Positions 10,071-21,852 of a DNA stretch of 64,000 nucleotides are shown one piece after another. The notes beneath the pieces were generated by a model. That model was given only the letters and a program-made list of their open reading frames with translations, did no database searches and was not told the DNA's origin. Each line of letters starts with the position of its first letter. Position 1 is the first letter of the stretch. The DNA is from Nemania diffusa. Lineage: Eukaryota; Ascomycota; Sordariomycetes; Xylariales; Xylariaceae. The stretch lies in assembly GCA_038501195.1 (NCBI GenBank), contig JBBPUQ010000001.1, positions 5,580,001 through 5,644,000 on the forward strand. Direction: 5' to 3'. Made by a program: the position numbers and the translations under genes.

Positions 10071-11164
10071 TCTTGCGACGAAACCTTCTAGGACCCAGAC
10101 AAGTGAATGGTCTGGTTGATAGATTTGGCATAAAAAATGCAAGGGGGGAAAGGGAATGGTATGTGCCTACTTTAGATGTGGCGATGAAGTTTGAACAACA
10201 ACTCAATTCAACTCTTGTCAGTCAATTGAAAATTTAAGTGGGTCTAACTTTTTCTGCCACCCACTAGCCTCGAGAGTCTCCAAATGCCACTTTGACCGCC
10301 TACCATATTTATACGAGCTGAGATCCATAGTGGGGTAGCTGACGAGTTTGTACCTACCTCTTCAAGGAGTGCTATAACAGTGAAAGTGCCCTAACGCCCG
10401 TGTCTCAACACTAGGTACCTACTACACAATATCTGTTAGAAATAACCACTATGCCAAAAGATGAACTTAATATTCCAATTTTTATTGTAATATTTGTAAC
10501 ATTATCCACGATCCATAAATCGCCACCTTCGTATCTAATATGGCAAATATAGTAAGAGAGTATGATTGTGTACATGTTTTTATTGTTTTATTATATGAAA
10601 GCAAAGTAAGTGTTCGTCACATACCTAGCTTTCATTCGACAATAACCAGGCCTAGTAGGTGCGCGCTTATCCCTTAGAGAGCCCAGAGGGAACCAATCTT
10701 TGCTTCAAGTGGCTTAGCTGAAAGTGCCAAGGCAAACATCAAGCTGTCTAGCGTATACGTATCTTATTATAGCTACGTAAGTAGGACTTGTTCCAACGAT
10801 GAACAAATCAGGATTCTCCCTCCATAGCCTGTGACTGTGACACAAGATGCGACGAATAAGCGCGGGGTGACATTGGGACTTGAAGAGTATACTTTACATA
10901 CTCATCCTACTCATGCTTAGACCAGTCTTTGGTGTGGATTGCATTGTGAACCAAACATCCGAATAACTTTTACGTCTTACACCCAGTTTTTTATGTTTCC
11001 CGTTGACCGGCCAAGCAAGCTTACCCCGTAGCTGCGATCAACATCTTAGCCCCACCATCAGCACCAACGCCAACGCCAACACCAGCATTAACATCAGCAT
11101 CAGCATCAGCATCGACATTAGCATCGACATATAGTACAGCTTCAGCAACTCCCCGAGCACCAAG
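10071..11164. other. Divergent promoter region ESF1 / PLD
   Basis: About 1.1 kb between divergent starts. It contains one AGGTACCT palindrome (10413-10420), AT-rich sequence at 10440-10620 and the hexamer repeat at 11054-11131 just before the PLD start. No gene seen. Confidence 0.6.
11054..11131. repeat. Imperfect CAACGC/CATCAG hexamer repeat
   Basis: Imperfect 6-bp tandem array running through variants of CAACGC, CATCAG and CATCGA directly before the PLD start codon (11165). It probably lies in the 5' leader. As a simple repeat it is likely to vary in copy number between strains. Confidence 0.8.
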
Positions 11165-14100
11165 ATGGATCGGTTTCTACGAAAAGCGGAACATGTGGTG
11201 AAAGACCATATTCTCAAAGATGTAAAAGACGTGTTAGGCGTTGACGACAAGGATGACAACCCCCCGGAGCAAGCTCATCACAACGAGATTGAGATACAAG
11301 CTGTCAACACCGACCACCGCTTCCAATCCTTCTCGCCTCAGACTTCTGGCAATGCCAAATGGTGTAAGTAACCCTCCGAGAGATTTTCTTCTTGTTCTGG
11401 TCGTTATAAGGGTGCAGATACTCCTTGTTTGAGCTAGACTCGTATCTTAACGACAGCTTTTGCCCTTTGAAAATACCAATACCCGCCGCTCGAGAGAATT
11501 ATAATTAACCTTGACTACCGCAGACGTCGATGGTGCTTCCTACTTCTGGGCCGTTTCTATGGCCCTCGAACGTGAGTTCAATAGCCCATCCTTAGTATAA
11601 GTGGCAACCATCTAAGTTTCTAATGAATGACAGAGGCACGAGAGAGTATATATATTCTTGACTGGTGGCTAAGCCCAGAGCTATACCTCCGACGACCTCC
11701 TTCTCGTAATGAGAAATACCGTCTTGACAATATGCTGCGAGATGCTGCTGAGAGGGGCGTAGACGTGAATATCATCGTCTACAAAGAGGTTACCCAGGCC
11801 CTAACTTGTAAGCATAAACCTTAGAAAATGGGAAACCTGCGCTAACAGCGAATTCCTCATAGTGGACTCGGCGGTATGAGTTATGCTGAATTATTAAGTG
11901 CCAGAGATGCTGATTTGATTACCAGCACACCAGGCAAGCGCTAGAAGTGCTGCACCCAAACATCAAAGTATTCCGACATCCTGATCATCTTCCTACCAGT
12001 GGATCCAGACTTCAGCAAGCCTTTGCTGGGTTATCTTTAGATAATCTGAAGATGGATGCTATGGCTCTGTCAAAATTTTCCGAAAATGCGGTAAAGGAAC
12101 TATATGGTTCATTTGGCGAGACTGTATTGTATTGGGCTCATCATGAGAAGCTCTGTGTTGTTGACCGCCACCTCGTATTCATGGGTGGCCTCGATATGTG
12201 TACGCCTTCTCCCGCTCCTCTGTTTCTCCCTTCACCAGGCACTAACAAACGAATCCCGCTACAGGCTTTGGAAGATACGACACTAGTAGTAAGTTATCAA
12301 ATTAACCCATATTCAAGGTTGATAAGCTTAACATATCAAACACAGGTCACCCAATCGCAGATGCCCATCCTGGAAACCTAGACTCTATTATTTTTCCTGG
12401 CCAAGACTTTAACAATGCCCGGGTTTTCGATTTCGAGGGTGTGAATAATTGGGATCACAATCAGCGTATGTGACACGCACATTCATAATATCAACATCAC
12501 GGTCACTGACATTAGCGTATAGTGGATAGGGCGACGAACTCTAGAATGGGCTGGTCTGATATCGCTATATCTTTGAGTGGACCAATCGTAAACAGTCTCG
12601 TCGAACACTTCACCGATCGCTGGTCAGTCTCAATCACTATCCTCATGGCTCTCAATAAAAATCATTAACGCGAGATAGGAACTTCATATTTGATGAGAAG
12701 TACGAGAAGAAAAACCCAGGCAAATACCAGAGATTACAGCACCCAAGAGGAGAAGATGATCATCATTTTTCCCGCCCCGATTCCGATGGGTTCCCCCATC
12801 CTGATTTTGGAGGGCTCGAAGATCGTTTCAATCGAGTTAGGCATTTTATGGGGGAAGCAGGGCATCACCACGAACGGCACGAGGACAGAGGTTACGAACA
12901 CCGAGATGACTCTGGAAGAGCTAACATTCAGCTCTGTCGCAGGTGAGTGCAAAACCGCCTTAGATTCAGTAAGCGTCTCGCTAACTCAGTATCAAGTGCT
13001 TGCGAATGGTCTTCCGGTCACCCAATTGAACACTCCATCTCTAATGCGTATATACATGCGATTGAGAGCGCGCAGCATTACGTTTACATTGAAAACCAAG
13101 TGAGTATTACAGGCTAGTTTTCACTTCACTTATCTGTACTTATCATTCGCAGTTCTTCATCACTGCGACAGGAAATAAGCAGTATCCGGTCGAAAACACG
13201 ATCGGCGCGAGCATCGTGTCACGCATTGTCCGCGCCCACTCGAACGGCGAGAACTTCCGCGTCATAGTCCTCATGCCGGCTGTCCCTGCATTTGCCGGCG
13301 ATTTGCAGTCGGACGGTGCGCTTGGCACCCGCGCCATCATGGAGTATCAGTATAACAGCATTAACCGAGGCGGCCATAGCATCATCGAATGCTTGCAGCA
13401 AAACGGTATTAGCGACTGGCGACGCTACATCGGCTTTTACAACCTCCGGAATTATGACCGCATTAACACCTCGTCAACGATGCGTGAGGCCGAGGAGAGA
13501 AGTGGTGTCCGCTATGACGACGCACGCCGTCAGCACGACGACCTTGTGGGCCGGGGCGACGAAGGAGGGTACCGTGACCAGTACGACCGGTATCAATCCG
13601 CAGCATCCGGGGTCTCGGACGACACGTGGGACACGGTAAGCTCGTGCTACATGGACGGCGGGCCCGACATCCGCAGTATCCCGTGGCACGGCGACGAGGA
13701 ATCCGAGATCAACGCGTTCGTGTCCGAGGAGCTGTACATCCACTCCAAAGTACTCATCGCCGACGACCGGCTCGTGATCTGCGGCTCGGCGAACCTGAAC
13801 GACCGCTCGCAGCTCGGCAACCACGACTCGGAGATCGCCGTCGTCATCGAAGACCAGGACCTCGTCGACAGCACCATGGACGGGCGGCCCTACCGCGCCT
13901 CGCGCTTCGCGGCCTCGCTGCGCCGCCACCTCTGGCGCAAGCACCTCGGCTGGCTCCCCGACCAGCGCTGGGACCAGCCCACGCGCAACTGGACGCCCGT
14001 CACGCGCGACCCCCAGGACTACGACTGGGGCTCGCCCGCCGACCGCGCCGCCGAGGACCCCCTGTCCGACGACTTCTGGCGCTCCTGGGCCGGCACCGCG

Positions 14101-14424
14101 CGCACCAACACCGAGGTCTTCAGCAAGGTGTTCCACAACGTGCCCAACGACGCCGTGCGCACCTGGAAGGAGTACGACGAGTTCTTCAGCCGGCATTTTA
14201 TCATCCCCGGTGTCGAGATCAAGGACGAGGACAAGAAGGGCCGCGTCGCCTACGGCCACGTCGTGCGCGACGAGTTCCCCGGCGGCGCGGCCGAGGTCAA
14301 GGATTGGCTGTCGCGCGTCCACGGCACGCTCGTGGAGATGCCGCTCGACTTCTTGATTGATGTTGAGGATCTCGCGAAGGAGGGGCTGAGCTTGAATGCC
14401 CTCACAGATGAGCTCTATACATGA
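11165..14424 (+). CDS. Phospholipase D (two HKD motifs, 11 exons)
   Basis: Hydrolyses phosphatidylcholine to phosphatidic acid and choline. Exons: 11165-11363, 11524-11571, 11634-11807, 11863-11873, 11926-12199, 12265-12288, 12346-12465, 12523-12622, 12679-12942, 12997-13099, 13153-14424, joining in phase to 862 residues. Exon 4 is only 11 nt and is needed to build LDSAHTRQALEVLHPN. The two catalytic HKD motifs are HHEKLCVVD (H217, K219, D224) and YIHSKVLIAD (H636, K638, D643), the latter followed by GSANLNDRS. There is no PX or PH domain at the N-terminus, so it is not the Spo14 form but the shorter fungal/plant-like type. Exon 10 uses an AAG acceptor. From about 13250 on, codon use turns strongly GC-rich. 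It converges on the thioredoxin-fold gene. Confidence 0.93.
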
Positions 14425-15349
14425 TTTTGTTTGCTTGGTATAGACGTAGAATAGGAAAGAACCTCGTCTTGGGCTTCCTAGCCTGGGTAGATGCTTTGTT
14501 AGAGCATATATTCTGAACTATACCTTCTGCATTTACAACTATCGGCAACTCATTTCTAGTTTGTCAATGCCTAGATTATTCTTACTGTAAATGTGACGTG
14601 AACAGAGCGGTGCAAGCTTAAGACTGCGCAGTGCATCACCTTGAGACATGCTACGACTACGAACTAGTTTGATATTGTAGCTGCACACTAATTAGAAAAC
14701 CATAGCCGTCACTCTCAAGTGCCCTTTGCTTTCACCCTCTAGTTGAACTTGGTGTAGATGACCTATACCATCCCAATCCGTACGCGATCTAGAAAGGTCA
14801 TATTACTATATCTAGGGATCACTACCGAGTTGCACTTTCGAAGTCTGGACCGACTATATGGAATAAGACTTATAACGACTCCCTCCGCATAACAATCACT
14901 ATTAAAATAACAATAGGCGTGAAAACATATGTTGCAAAAAAATATATTATTACGATAACTGATGCCGTAACTGCCCTGCCACATTCATATACACAAGAAG
15001 AGCCATCGGTAGCTTAGTGACATATACCTTAACTCTGTTATCTTTCGTCTATTCGCAGGCCTTGTTCGACTCGGATAGTCGTCGATAGGACCGGGACCAG
15101 CTCTCACTTGCCATTTGCAGATCTAGCACCGCACTACTCCAGTTCATAACCAATACCTCCCAATAATTTCCATGTGACAACCGACAACCGCCAACCGCCG
15201 CATTCGAAAGCATGTGGAACATAAGCGGCATGACGTGACCAAAGGGTAATATACAGAACTCCCGCTACCTCGATGTACTAGGAGCCAATAACCTCCGCGG
15301 CGACATCGTGGTTGATATTTCAATTCTATCCTTTAGATAGACAATGCGC
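14425..15349. other. Convergent intergenic region PLD / Eps1-like
   Basis: Terminator side of both neighbouring genes. No coding signal; short open frames here have no protein character. Confidence 0.6.
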
Positions 15350-17616
15350 TCAGTCGTTCTTACCGTTGGCAGTGTTGCCAAGGAAGCCGTCCTTTATCTC
15401 CTTGATAGGAAGGGTCTCGTCTAGCTTGAAAGGCGAACGAGTTCTTCGCTGGCGGCCCCTATACCAAGACACAATACCGAAGGCAGTGCCTGCAATGCAA
15501 CCAAGTGTGAGGTAAGGGTGTTCAACGAAGTTCATCTTAATGTCGAAGAAGATCTTTTCAAAACTTGAGATTGTGAGTTTCGGCTTAATGATGGGAGGAT
15601 TAGTAGTGACTTTTGACAGAGTCTCGAGGATAGAAACACGCGATGGGACAATATTATATCCACTGATGGTCTGGTCCCAATATCTTCGGTTCTGCGAGTA
15701 GAGTTAGTAGACGACTTCAGACTGTTTTGGGCATCACTTACATCTTCATCATTAATGATGACCCGATCGCCATCCTTGGTGTCGATTCCATAAGTAGTTC
15801 GAATCCACCTCTGCCAGAATGTGCCATCAACCCAAGCAAATGCAACTTCCTTGCGATCGGACCAGTCCATGTTGATGCGGATATTTTTAGCTGCTCTGAC
15901 GCCTCGTTGATCACCTCGATCGTCAGCTTCCTCCAGACGCAGCTGCTTGGCGTCACGAAGATTTTGCCTCTCCAATTGGAAAGCTTGGATCTGCTTATCC
16001 ATCCAATCGTTGGCAGCCTCTTTCATTTCATGTAAAGCTCCGGTGAAGGCGTCTTTATCGTCCCGATTCAGCATACCAAGGACTACCATCTTTCCATCCA
16101 TAATCTCTCTAGCGTTCGAAGCTGTGAGCTCTGGTACGATGGGTAGCCAGACAGACTTCATCCACGACAGTACCATATGAGTGTCACGCATCTCCCGTGG
16201 CGTTAAGGGCGTGTAGTATGTGGGTCGGCCTTCCCGAGATACAAGCAGCCTGGGCCAAGTGGTAATCTTGAATCGTTCGGATAATTGTGGATCCTTTGTC
16301 TGGACAAGTTTGGCGCGCCCAATTAAACTAAGAGGCAGTCTATCGAGTGCCTGGAAGTCTTCAGTTGCGGTGGCATGGTCATAGAAGTAGACGAAGATAA
16401 CTTCTTCCTTCTTCTCTAGCTCTGCTAGGGATGTGGCATCAACGTCTTTGATGCCCTCGCAAATATCAAGAGCCTTTTCGGCGTAGTGAAGAAGGTCGCC
16501 AAACCCTCGTAAACCATCATACTCGACCCGTTCGCCACCTTTGAAGAAGAGGATTGTCGGGTACCCCTTAAGACGGACATCTTTGCAGAGTCTAGTCTCG
16601 ACATCACAATTCACCTCACCCACGTTGAGCTTGCCCTTCATTTCCTTGGCCATTTGTTGCCAGTTGGGAGCCATCGCTTGGCAATGGTGGCACCAAGGGG
16701 CATAAAACTTGATGAACCATGGTTCCTGTGTCATAGTCACAAGATTCTGGAAGGTTTCGGCGGTGAGAGGAACAGAATTTCCTTCTTTGTTCGGGGTGAC
16801 GCTGGGCTTGGCGGGTTTCGTCTTCTCAACATCTGTTTTGCTAGTCGAAGTAGTCTTGGAGACAGTATTGTCCTCTTCTTCCTCGTCTGCAGATTTCTTG
16901 TTTGTGGATCCTGACTTCTCTGGGGCTTCTGGTAGACTGGTTGCTTCTGGTTCTGGCAGGACAAGACTCTTGGGTCGCGTTCCGGGCTTCTCTTTTTCGA
17001 GCGCCGTCTCAATCATAGCAGAAACTGCCTCCATTGGCTTTGCACCGCCCACAAAGTCCACACGCTCGCCATTCTTATAGAGAAGAGTGCGAGGATAGGC
17101 AACAATCTCGTGTTTAGTGCATAGATCTCCATACGCTAGGCAGTCGAGCGTGGCAAATCGAATATCATATGCCTTTTCGAAAGGAACGGTCGAACTCGGT
17201 GAGTCGGGGTCCGGTACAGTGGATGTGTAGTAGAATTCGTACATCGTCTGATATGTCGGGGCGAATAGCTGACAATGAGGACAAAAGGGACTAATAATCG
17301 GAAATGTCAGCGCCATGCTTCCTTGCTCATTATCAAGCGCTCCAAAATTCGGCAAATCCAAGTGGAAAACTGCAGTTTACAGTCAGACAAGCAATGGGGG
17401 AGATTATTCGTACTTGAAATATTTTACGACTAAGAACTTGGAGGCCTTGGTCTCCTTCTCGAAGGTCTCGTCAGTAAGTTCGAGCAGCGGGGGTACCCTT
17501 TTGCCATTGAAATAGGTGTTTTCCTTTTCAGGATCATCGGTGGTGTCGGCGCCGATGGCTTGGGCGATGCCCGAAGTCACTGCGCTGAAGAGCAGCGCAA
17601 GCGAAGTGAGCCTCAT
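15350..17616 (-). CDS. ER membrane protein disulfide isomerase-like, Eps1/TMX type
   Basis: Thioredoxin-fold oxidoreductase of the secretory pathway, probably an Eps1-like chaperone in ER quality control. Exons (minus) 17616-17414, 17290-15742 and 15691-15350 join in phase to 697 residues, almost the length of yeast Eps1 (701). An N-terminal signal peptide (about 1-20) precedes a first thioredoxin domain with CPHC (C71-C74) and a second with APWCHHC (C268-C271). A linker between them is rich in Ser, Thr, Lys and Glu. A predicted membrane helix near the C-terminus (LTLGCIAGTAFGIVSWY) is followed by a short basic cytosolic tail. The tail ends NGKND, with no KKXX signal. An internal third thioredoxin-like domain without cysteines is likely (inference). 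It diverges from TDP1. Confidence 0.88.
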
Positions 17617-18865
17617 GGCTACGAGTTTGGCGCTGGAGCAGATAGGAGCGTCTCTATAGTTGTAGGGATCAGGGCAGAAGCCAGTCTACACTAGTAACAC
17701 ATGCAAGCTGCAGCCGCTGGGGGCAGTTGCAAAAGCAACACGAGATGGTGGTGGTACACCGAGGAAGAGCGACCGAATAGGCGATGAGCAAATGCGTGAA
17801 CAGCGATGTTGTTGGTTGGTTGGTGCCGAAAGGCGACAGATTAGGGGTTCGAGGACGGATCGTGTTATCGAGGATTGCGCATCGAGATTAAATTTCTAAT
17901 ATGGAGGAGCAAAAAGGAAACCCGTTTACGAGAGAAAGGAAGACGTAGGTGCGAAAGTCTACGAGCACAAAAGGTAAGTACCCAGCAGGTTGGAGTCAAA
18001 GGAATCGCGAAAGATGAGTCGTGGTGTCGTGGATACACAGTCAGTAGTCAATACGAGATAGAGTTCTGTCCTTCAGGTCATTGGGGCGAGGATTCGGGGA
18101 CTTGATTTGATGAAACAAGATTTGGCTTTTTCCAGCGTGCAGCACCACCCAGTTAGGTATAACAATCCCCTGTAGCTTGCATACTTGGGTGATAAGGCCG
18201 GGTCCAAGCGTGACAAGTCCTACCTATCACCGCCCTAGCATAGGGAGGTCTGGACTGAAATGGGTCAAAAAAGATTCAGGAGACACGAGCTGGACCTAGC
18301 CTAATTTAGGAAAGTCAAATTCATTAAATTTGTATTAGCGGGTACCGCCACACAAACACTCAGTGTCAGCCTCAATCAGGAGCAATAAGTTGGTTTCAGT
18401 GTGTGGCTTAGGTATTAATGCCGTGCACTAGCCTCCGATACCTTTTAAATATAGCAAATACGTACCTACCTACCTGTCTAAGTATGTATGTACCGACGTA
18501 GTACTTTATATGTTTGCTTTCCAGCATGGACTTGATGGACTTGTAAAATATTTTGAGGGCCTTAGAGACAATATCTATCGTTCAGATTGCGTACAGACCG
18601 CTAATCTTACTTTCTAACTGAGGCTGGCATGAGAAGCCTGAGCAACGGTGAGTCTGAAGAAGCGATCACGACCCGGGCTTCTAATAAAAAAATCAGTAAG
18701 AACGTAAAGAAACAAGGATTAGGAACTCGTATGAACTCGGATATTGTCTGCATTTTGCATTGCGAGGATCTTCATTCCATTTCATCACGTCGTGCAGCGT
18801 CATTACGCCGATAGTAACCATCCAGTCGCCCGCCTGGTATAAGTGCCATAGTTGGTCACAGCAAA
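17617..18865. other. Divergent promoter region Eps1-like / TDP1
   Basis: About 1.25 kb between divergent start codons. Short repeats of CCTA and TATG occur near 18470-18500. No gene seen. Confidence 0.6.
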
Positions 18866-20717
18866 ATGGCGGAACACCGAACGAAGCGTCAACGTCTGGA
18901 AAGCGATGGCGATGATGATATACCAGGTGCCGAAGGCAGCGAGCGTGCAACCCCCTCTTCTCTTTCTCATCCTATCAGCCCGCCGAGGATAAAAAGGGCG
19001 AAAGTGAGAACAAGAATCGCATCTCCATTTCGGCTCACGTCGATCCAAGACCTCTCCGATGACTGCAACATTGGGGCAGTATCGCTAAACGACCTAATTG
19101 GAGACCCTCTCATTGCCGAGCTTTGGGACTTCAACTACCTTCATGATATCGACTTCTTGATAAATCACCTTGACGAGGACACGCGGGCGCTAACCAGAGT
19201 CCATGTTGTCCACGGGTTCTGGAAACGAGAGGATCAAAACAAGTTGATACTTCAGGTGAGTGACTTTTATTTCGTCATTCGCTCTCTTCTAGCCATGTAT
19301 ATCAATCATGAGCTTCTAGTCAATAGCATCAGATTTCGAAGGTCCGAGGGCACAGTATGATGCTGAGAATAGAACCTGGGATATCTTCTCTTTTCAATAC
19401 GCTGCATATGAACCCTCTTTTTCGGGATTGCATCTATAGCAACTCGTCCACATTTTCTAACGACGCCATTAGGAACAAGCAGGACAGCACAAAAATGTTA
19501 CTCTTCACACTGCTTATATGCCAGAAATGTTTGGCACGCATCACTCTAAGATGCTTGTGCTATTTAGGCACGATGACACGGCGCAGGTCATAATTCACAC
19601 AGCAAATATGATCGCAAAGGATTGGACGAATATGACAGACGGGGCCTGGATATCGCCGATGCTTCCAATCCTACAACCATCTCGCCAAGTCGCCGAGGCA
19701 CATGGCACTGTAGGCAGCGGTCCCCGGTTCAAGTTCGATTTACTAAGCTATCTACGCGCGTACAACAAAGTACGAAACGTCTGTGGGTCGTTGGTTGAAG
19801 ATCTCGCAAAATACGACTTCTCCGCCGTCCGCGGTGCGCTGATTGCCAGCGTACCAGGGAAACACGACGTCGAGCAGGAACCGGAGACAACGCGCTGGGG
19901 CTGGCAAGCGTTAAGGGAGACACTGAAAAGCGTCCCGGCACAGACAGGGACATCGGACATCGTCGCACAGATTTCCTCCATCGCAACACTCGGGGCCAAT
20001 GATACATGGCTTCAACGCACGCTCTTCGACTCGCTGTCGGCATCCCAGCCGCCACTGCAGCAACAACAATCCTCGTCCGCGAGACCCCGAGCGCCTAGGC
20101 CTAATTTCAAAATCGTGTTCCCAACGGCGGATGAAATCCGCTGGTCACTGGACGGCTACGCATCAGGCGGGTCCATTCATACCAAGATCCAGTCGGCAGC
20201 CCAGGCAAAGCAGCTCCAGTACCTACGGCCGCTATTCCATCACTGGGCAAACGACAGCGCCAACGGCGTATCGGCGTCGGCGTCAGCGTCAGGGGGCAGC
20301 AGCTCAAGCCGCGGGGACGCAGGCCGCAAGCGGGCGTCGCCGCACATCAAGACATATATCCGGTATGGCGAGAAGTCCATAGACTGGGCCCTTCTCACGT
20401 CAGCCAACATCTCGAAGCAGGCCTGGGGCGAGGCGATCAACAAAGCCGGCGAGGTGCGCATTGCGTCGTGGGAGATCGGCGTGTTAATCTGGCCGGAGCT
20501 CCTCGCCGGCGACGCGCAGGCGAAGATGGTAGGCACGTTTAGGACGGACGAGCCGGACGGAGAAGACCAGTTCGGCGACGGGAACTCGGCTGTGGTCGGG
20601 CTGCGGATCCCGTACAGCTTGCCGCTGCAGAAGTACGGGGACGCCGAGGTGCCGTGGGTCGCTACGATGAGTCACGCTGAACCCGACTGGATGGGACGGG
20701 CGTGGCCGGGGTACTAA
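18866..20717 (+). CDS. TDP1: Tyrosyl-DNA phosphodiesterase 1
   Basis: Nuclear repair enzyme that removes topoisomerase I peptides from DNA 3' ends; a PLD-superfamily member. Exons 18866-19255 and 19473-20717 join in phase to 544 residues. The joined sequence KLILQEQAGQHKNV matches the family. The catalytic HxK pairs are THHSKM (H154, K156) and PHIKTY (H421, K423); the latter precedes LLTSANISKQAWG, the diagnostic second-motif context. The N-terminus has a basic stretch (TKRQRL) that could serve as a nuclear signal. The intron (217 bp) is longer than most in this window and ends with CTAAC and ATTAG. The second exon contains low-complexity Gln and Ser-Ala runs. It converges on the ACBP gene. 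Confidence 0.93.
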
Positions 20718-21162
20718 GGGGTGGTGTCTTCGGCATGTCAACTATACCGAGGGGATGGTACGCTATTCCTAACAATGCATGGCTAGCGACATTCACTTGC
20801 AATTCAGACGCGCGAACGGGCTCTAGCTGTAATGATGCATCGAATAGGATTTGAGTATGGGTGTGCCCAGATGTGCCACGATTTAACCCTGCTAACCAAC
20901 TAATACAAATGCTCAGAGGCTAACAAACTAATTCTCTGTGTGTCCAAGTCGACGTCGTCCGTGTATTGTCTTTAATGCAGCATGTACCAATTCCAACTGT
21001 GCCAGCCCATTCCAGCGATAGCTAAGACGCAGGAAGCCAGTTGCGCTTCGTGCTGTTCGACTTCTATGATGTATTCGAATGTTTTACCGACATGAGAGGC
21101 ATGACGCCAAAGACGAGGAGCAGGGCAGAGGCGATGAGCAGAAGGAGCGAGATTCGCAGCGG
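20718..21162. other. Convergent intergenic region TDP1 / ACBP
   Basis: Region between the two stop codons holding both 3' ends. Nothing else seen. Confidence 0.6.
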
Positions 21163-21852
21163 CTAGCTGCCCACGGCCTCGGGTTCCTTTTCGGGGTCGA
21201 AGCCGTATTTCTCCTTGAGCTCTTCGACCTTGGCGATGTAACGCTTTTGTGCTTCCTCGGGAGTAATATTTTCTTCTAGGATTTTGGTCCAGAAGTCGAA
21301 CTTCTTCGCCCCCTATTAGTATTAAGAGAACAGCGTCAGTAAGATAGTTCTAGATGTATTCGGCATCGTGGGAATTTGTATAGCGAACTGAGGACGCTTT
21401 CGACAATGGAGAAATGCCGACCACAGGTCTGATTCGGTGCTTGTTGTGCGTAGTGTAGAGTCCTGGGAAATAGTATCAAGAGGACGAACCTTCATGTTGA
21501 ACCAGCTGGGTCTTCCGTCAGGGAAAGCCTTGGGACCTTTGATGTCTTCATCACAACCGACTTTGTAGAGACCTATAATACAGATGATAACATATGTTGT
21601 TAGCCATCATATTACAGCTAGAAAGCCCAGGTAAAAAGATTTACGTCGGTTAGGGGTAAAGTTCGACTCGGGGGTTGGAAGGATATAATGGAATATCGAG
21701 AGTAGAGATAATAACTAACCATAAAGCTCAAGCAACTCGTCGGTGGTGGGAAGCTTCAGAAGCTGCTTCGACTCGCGTTCCGCAGCTTTCTCGAAGGCTG
21801 GGTTAGCAGCAAAAGCCGCCTTCTCCTTTTCGGAAAGTTCCCTCGGCGCCAT
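21163..21852 (-). CDS. Acyl-CoA-binding protein
   Basis: Small cytosolic carrier of long-chain acyl-CoA esters. Exons (minus) 21852-21720, 21572-21490 and 21312-21163 join in phase to 121 residues. Conserved ACBP signatures are LPTTDELLELYGLYK and, after the second intron, MKGAKKFDFW, which supply the acyl-CoA-binding tyrosine and lysines. The C-terminus (GFDPEKEPEAVGS) extends the classical ~87-residue domain, as in many filamentous fungi. None of the exons is long enough to stand out alone, so the gene is easily missed. The stop codon is 445 bp from that of TDP1. Confidence 0.93.

Noticed and set aside
13474..14322. 282-residue minus-strand frame and 244-residue plus frame over PLD exon 11
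   Set aside because: Both arise from the very GC-rich codon use of the true PLD frame; composition is Arg/Ala/Val-rich without motifs.
19256..19472. Coding-like stretch in the TDP1 intron (DFEGPRAQYDAENRTW)
   Set aside because: Splicing it out rebuilds the conserved TDP1 sequence in phase, whereas inclusion breaks it; the 35-codon frame is probably fortuitous.
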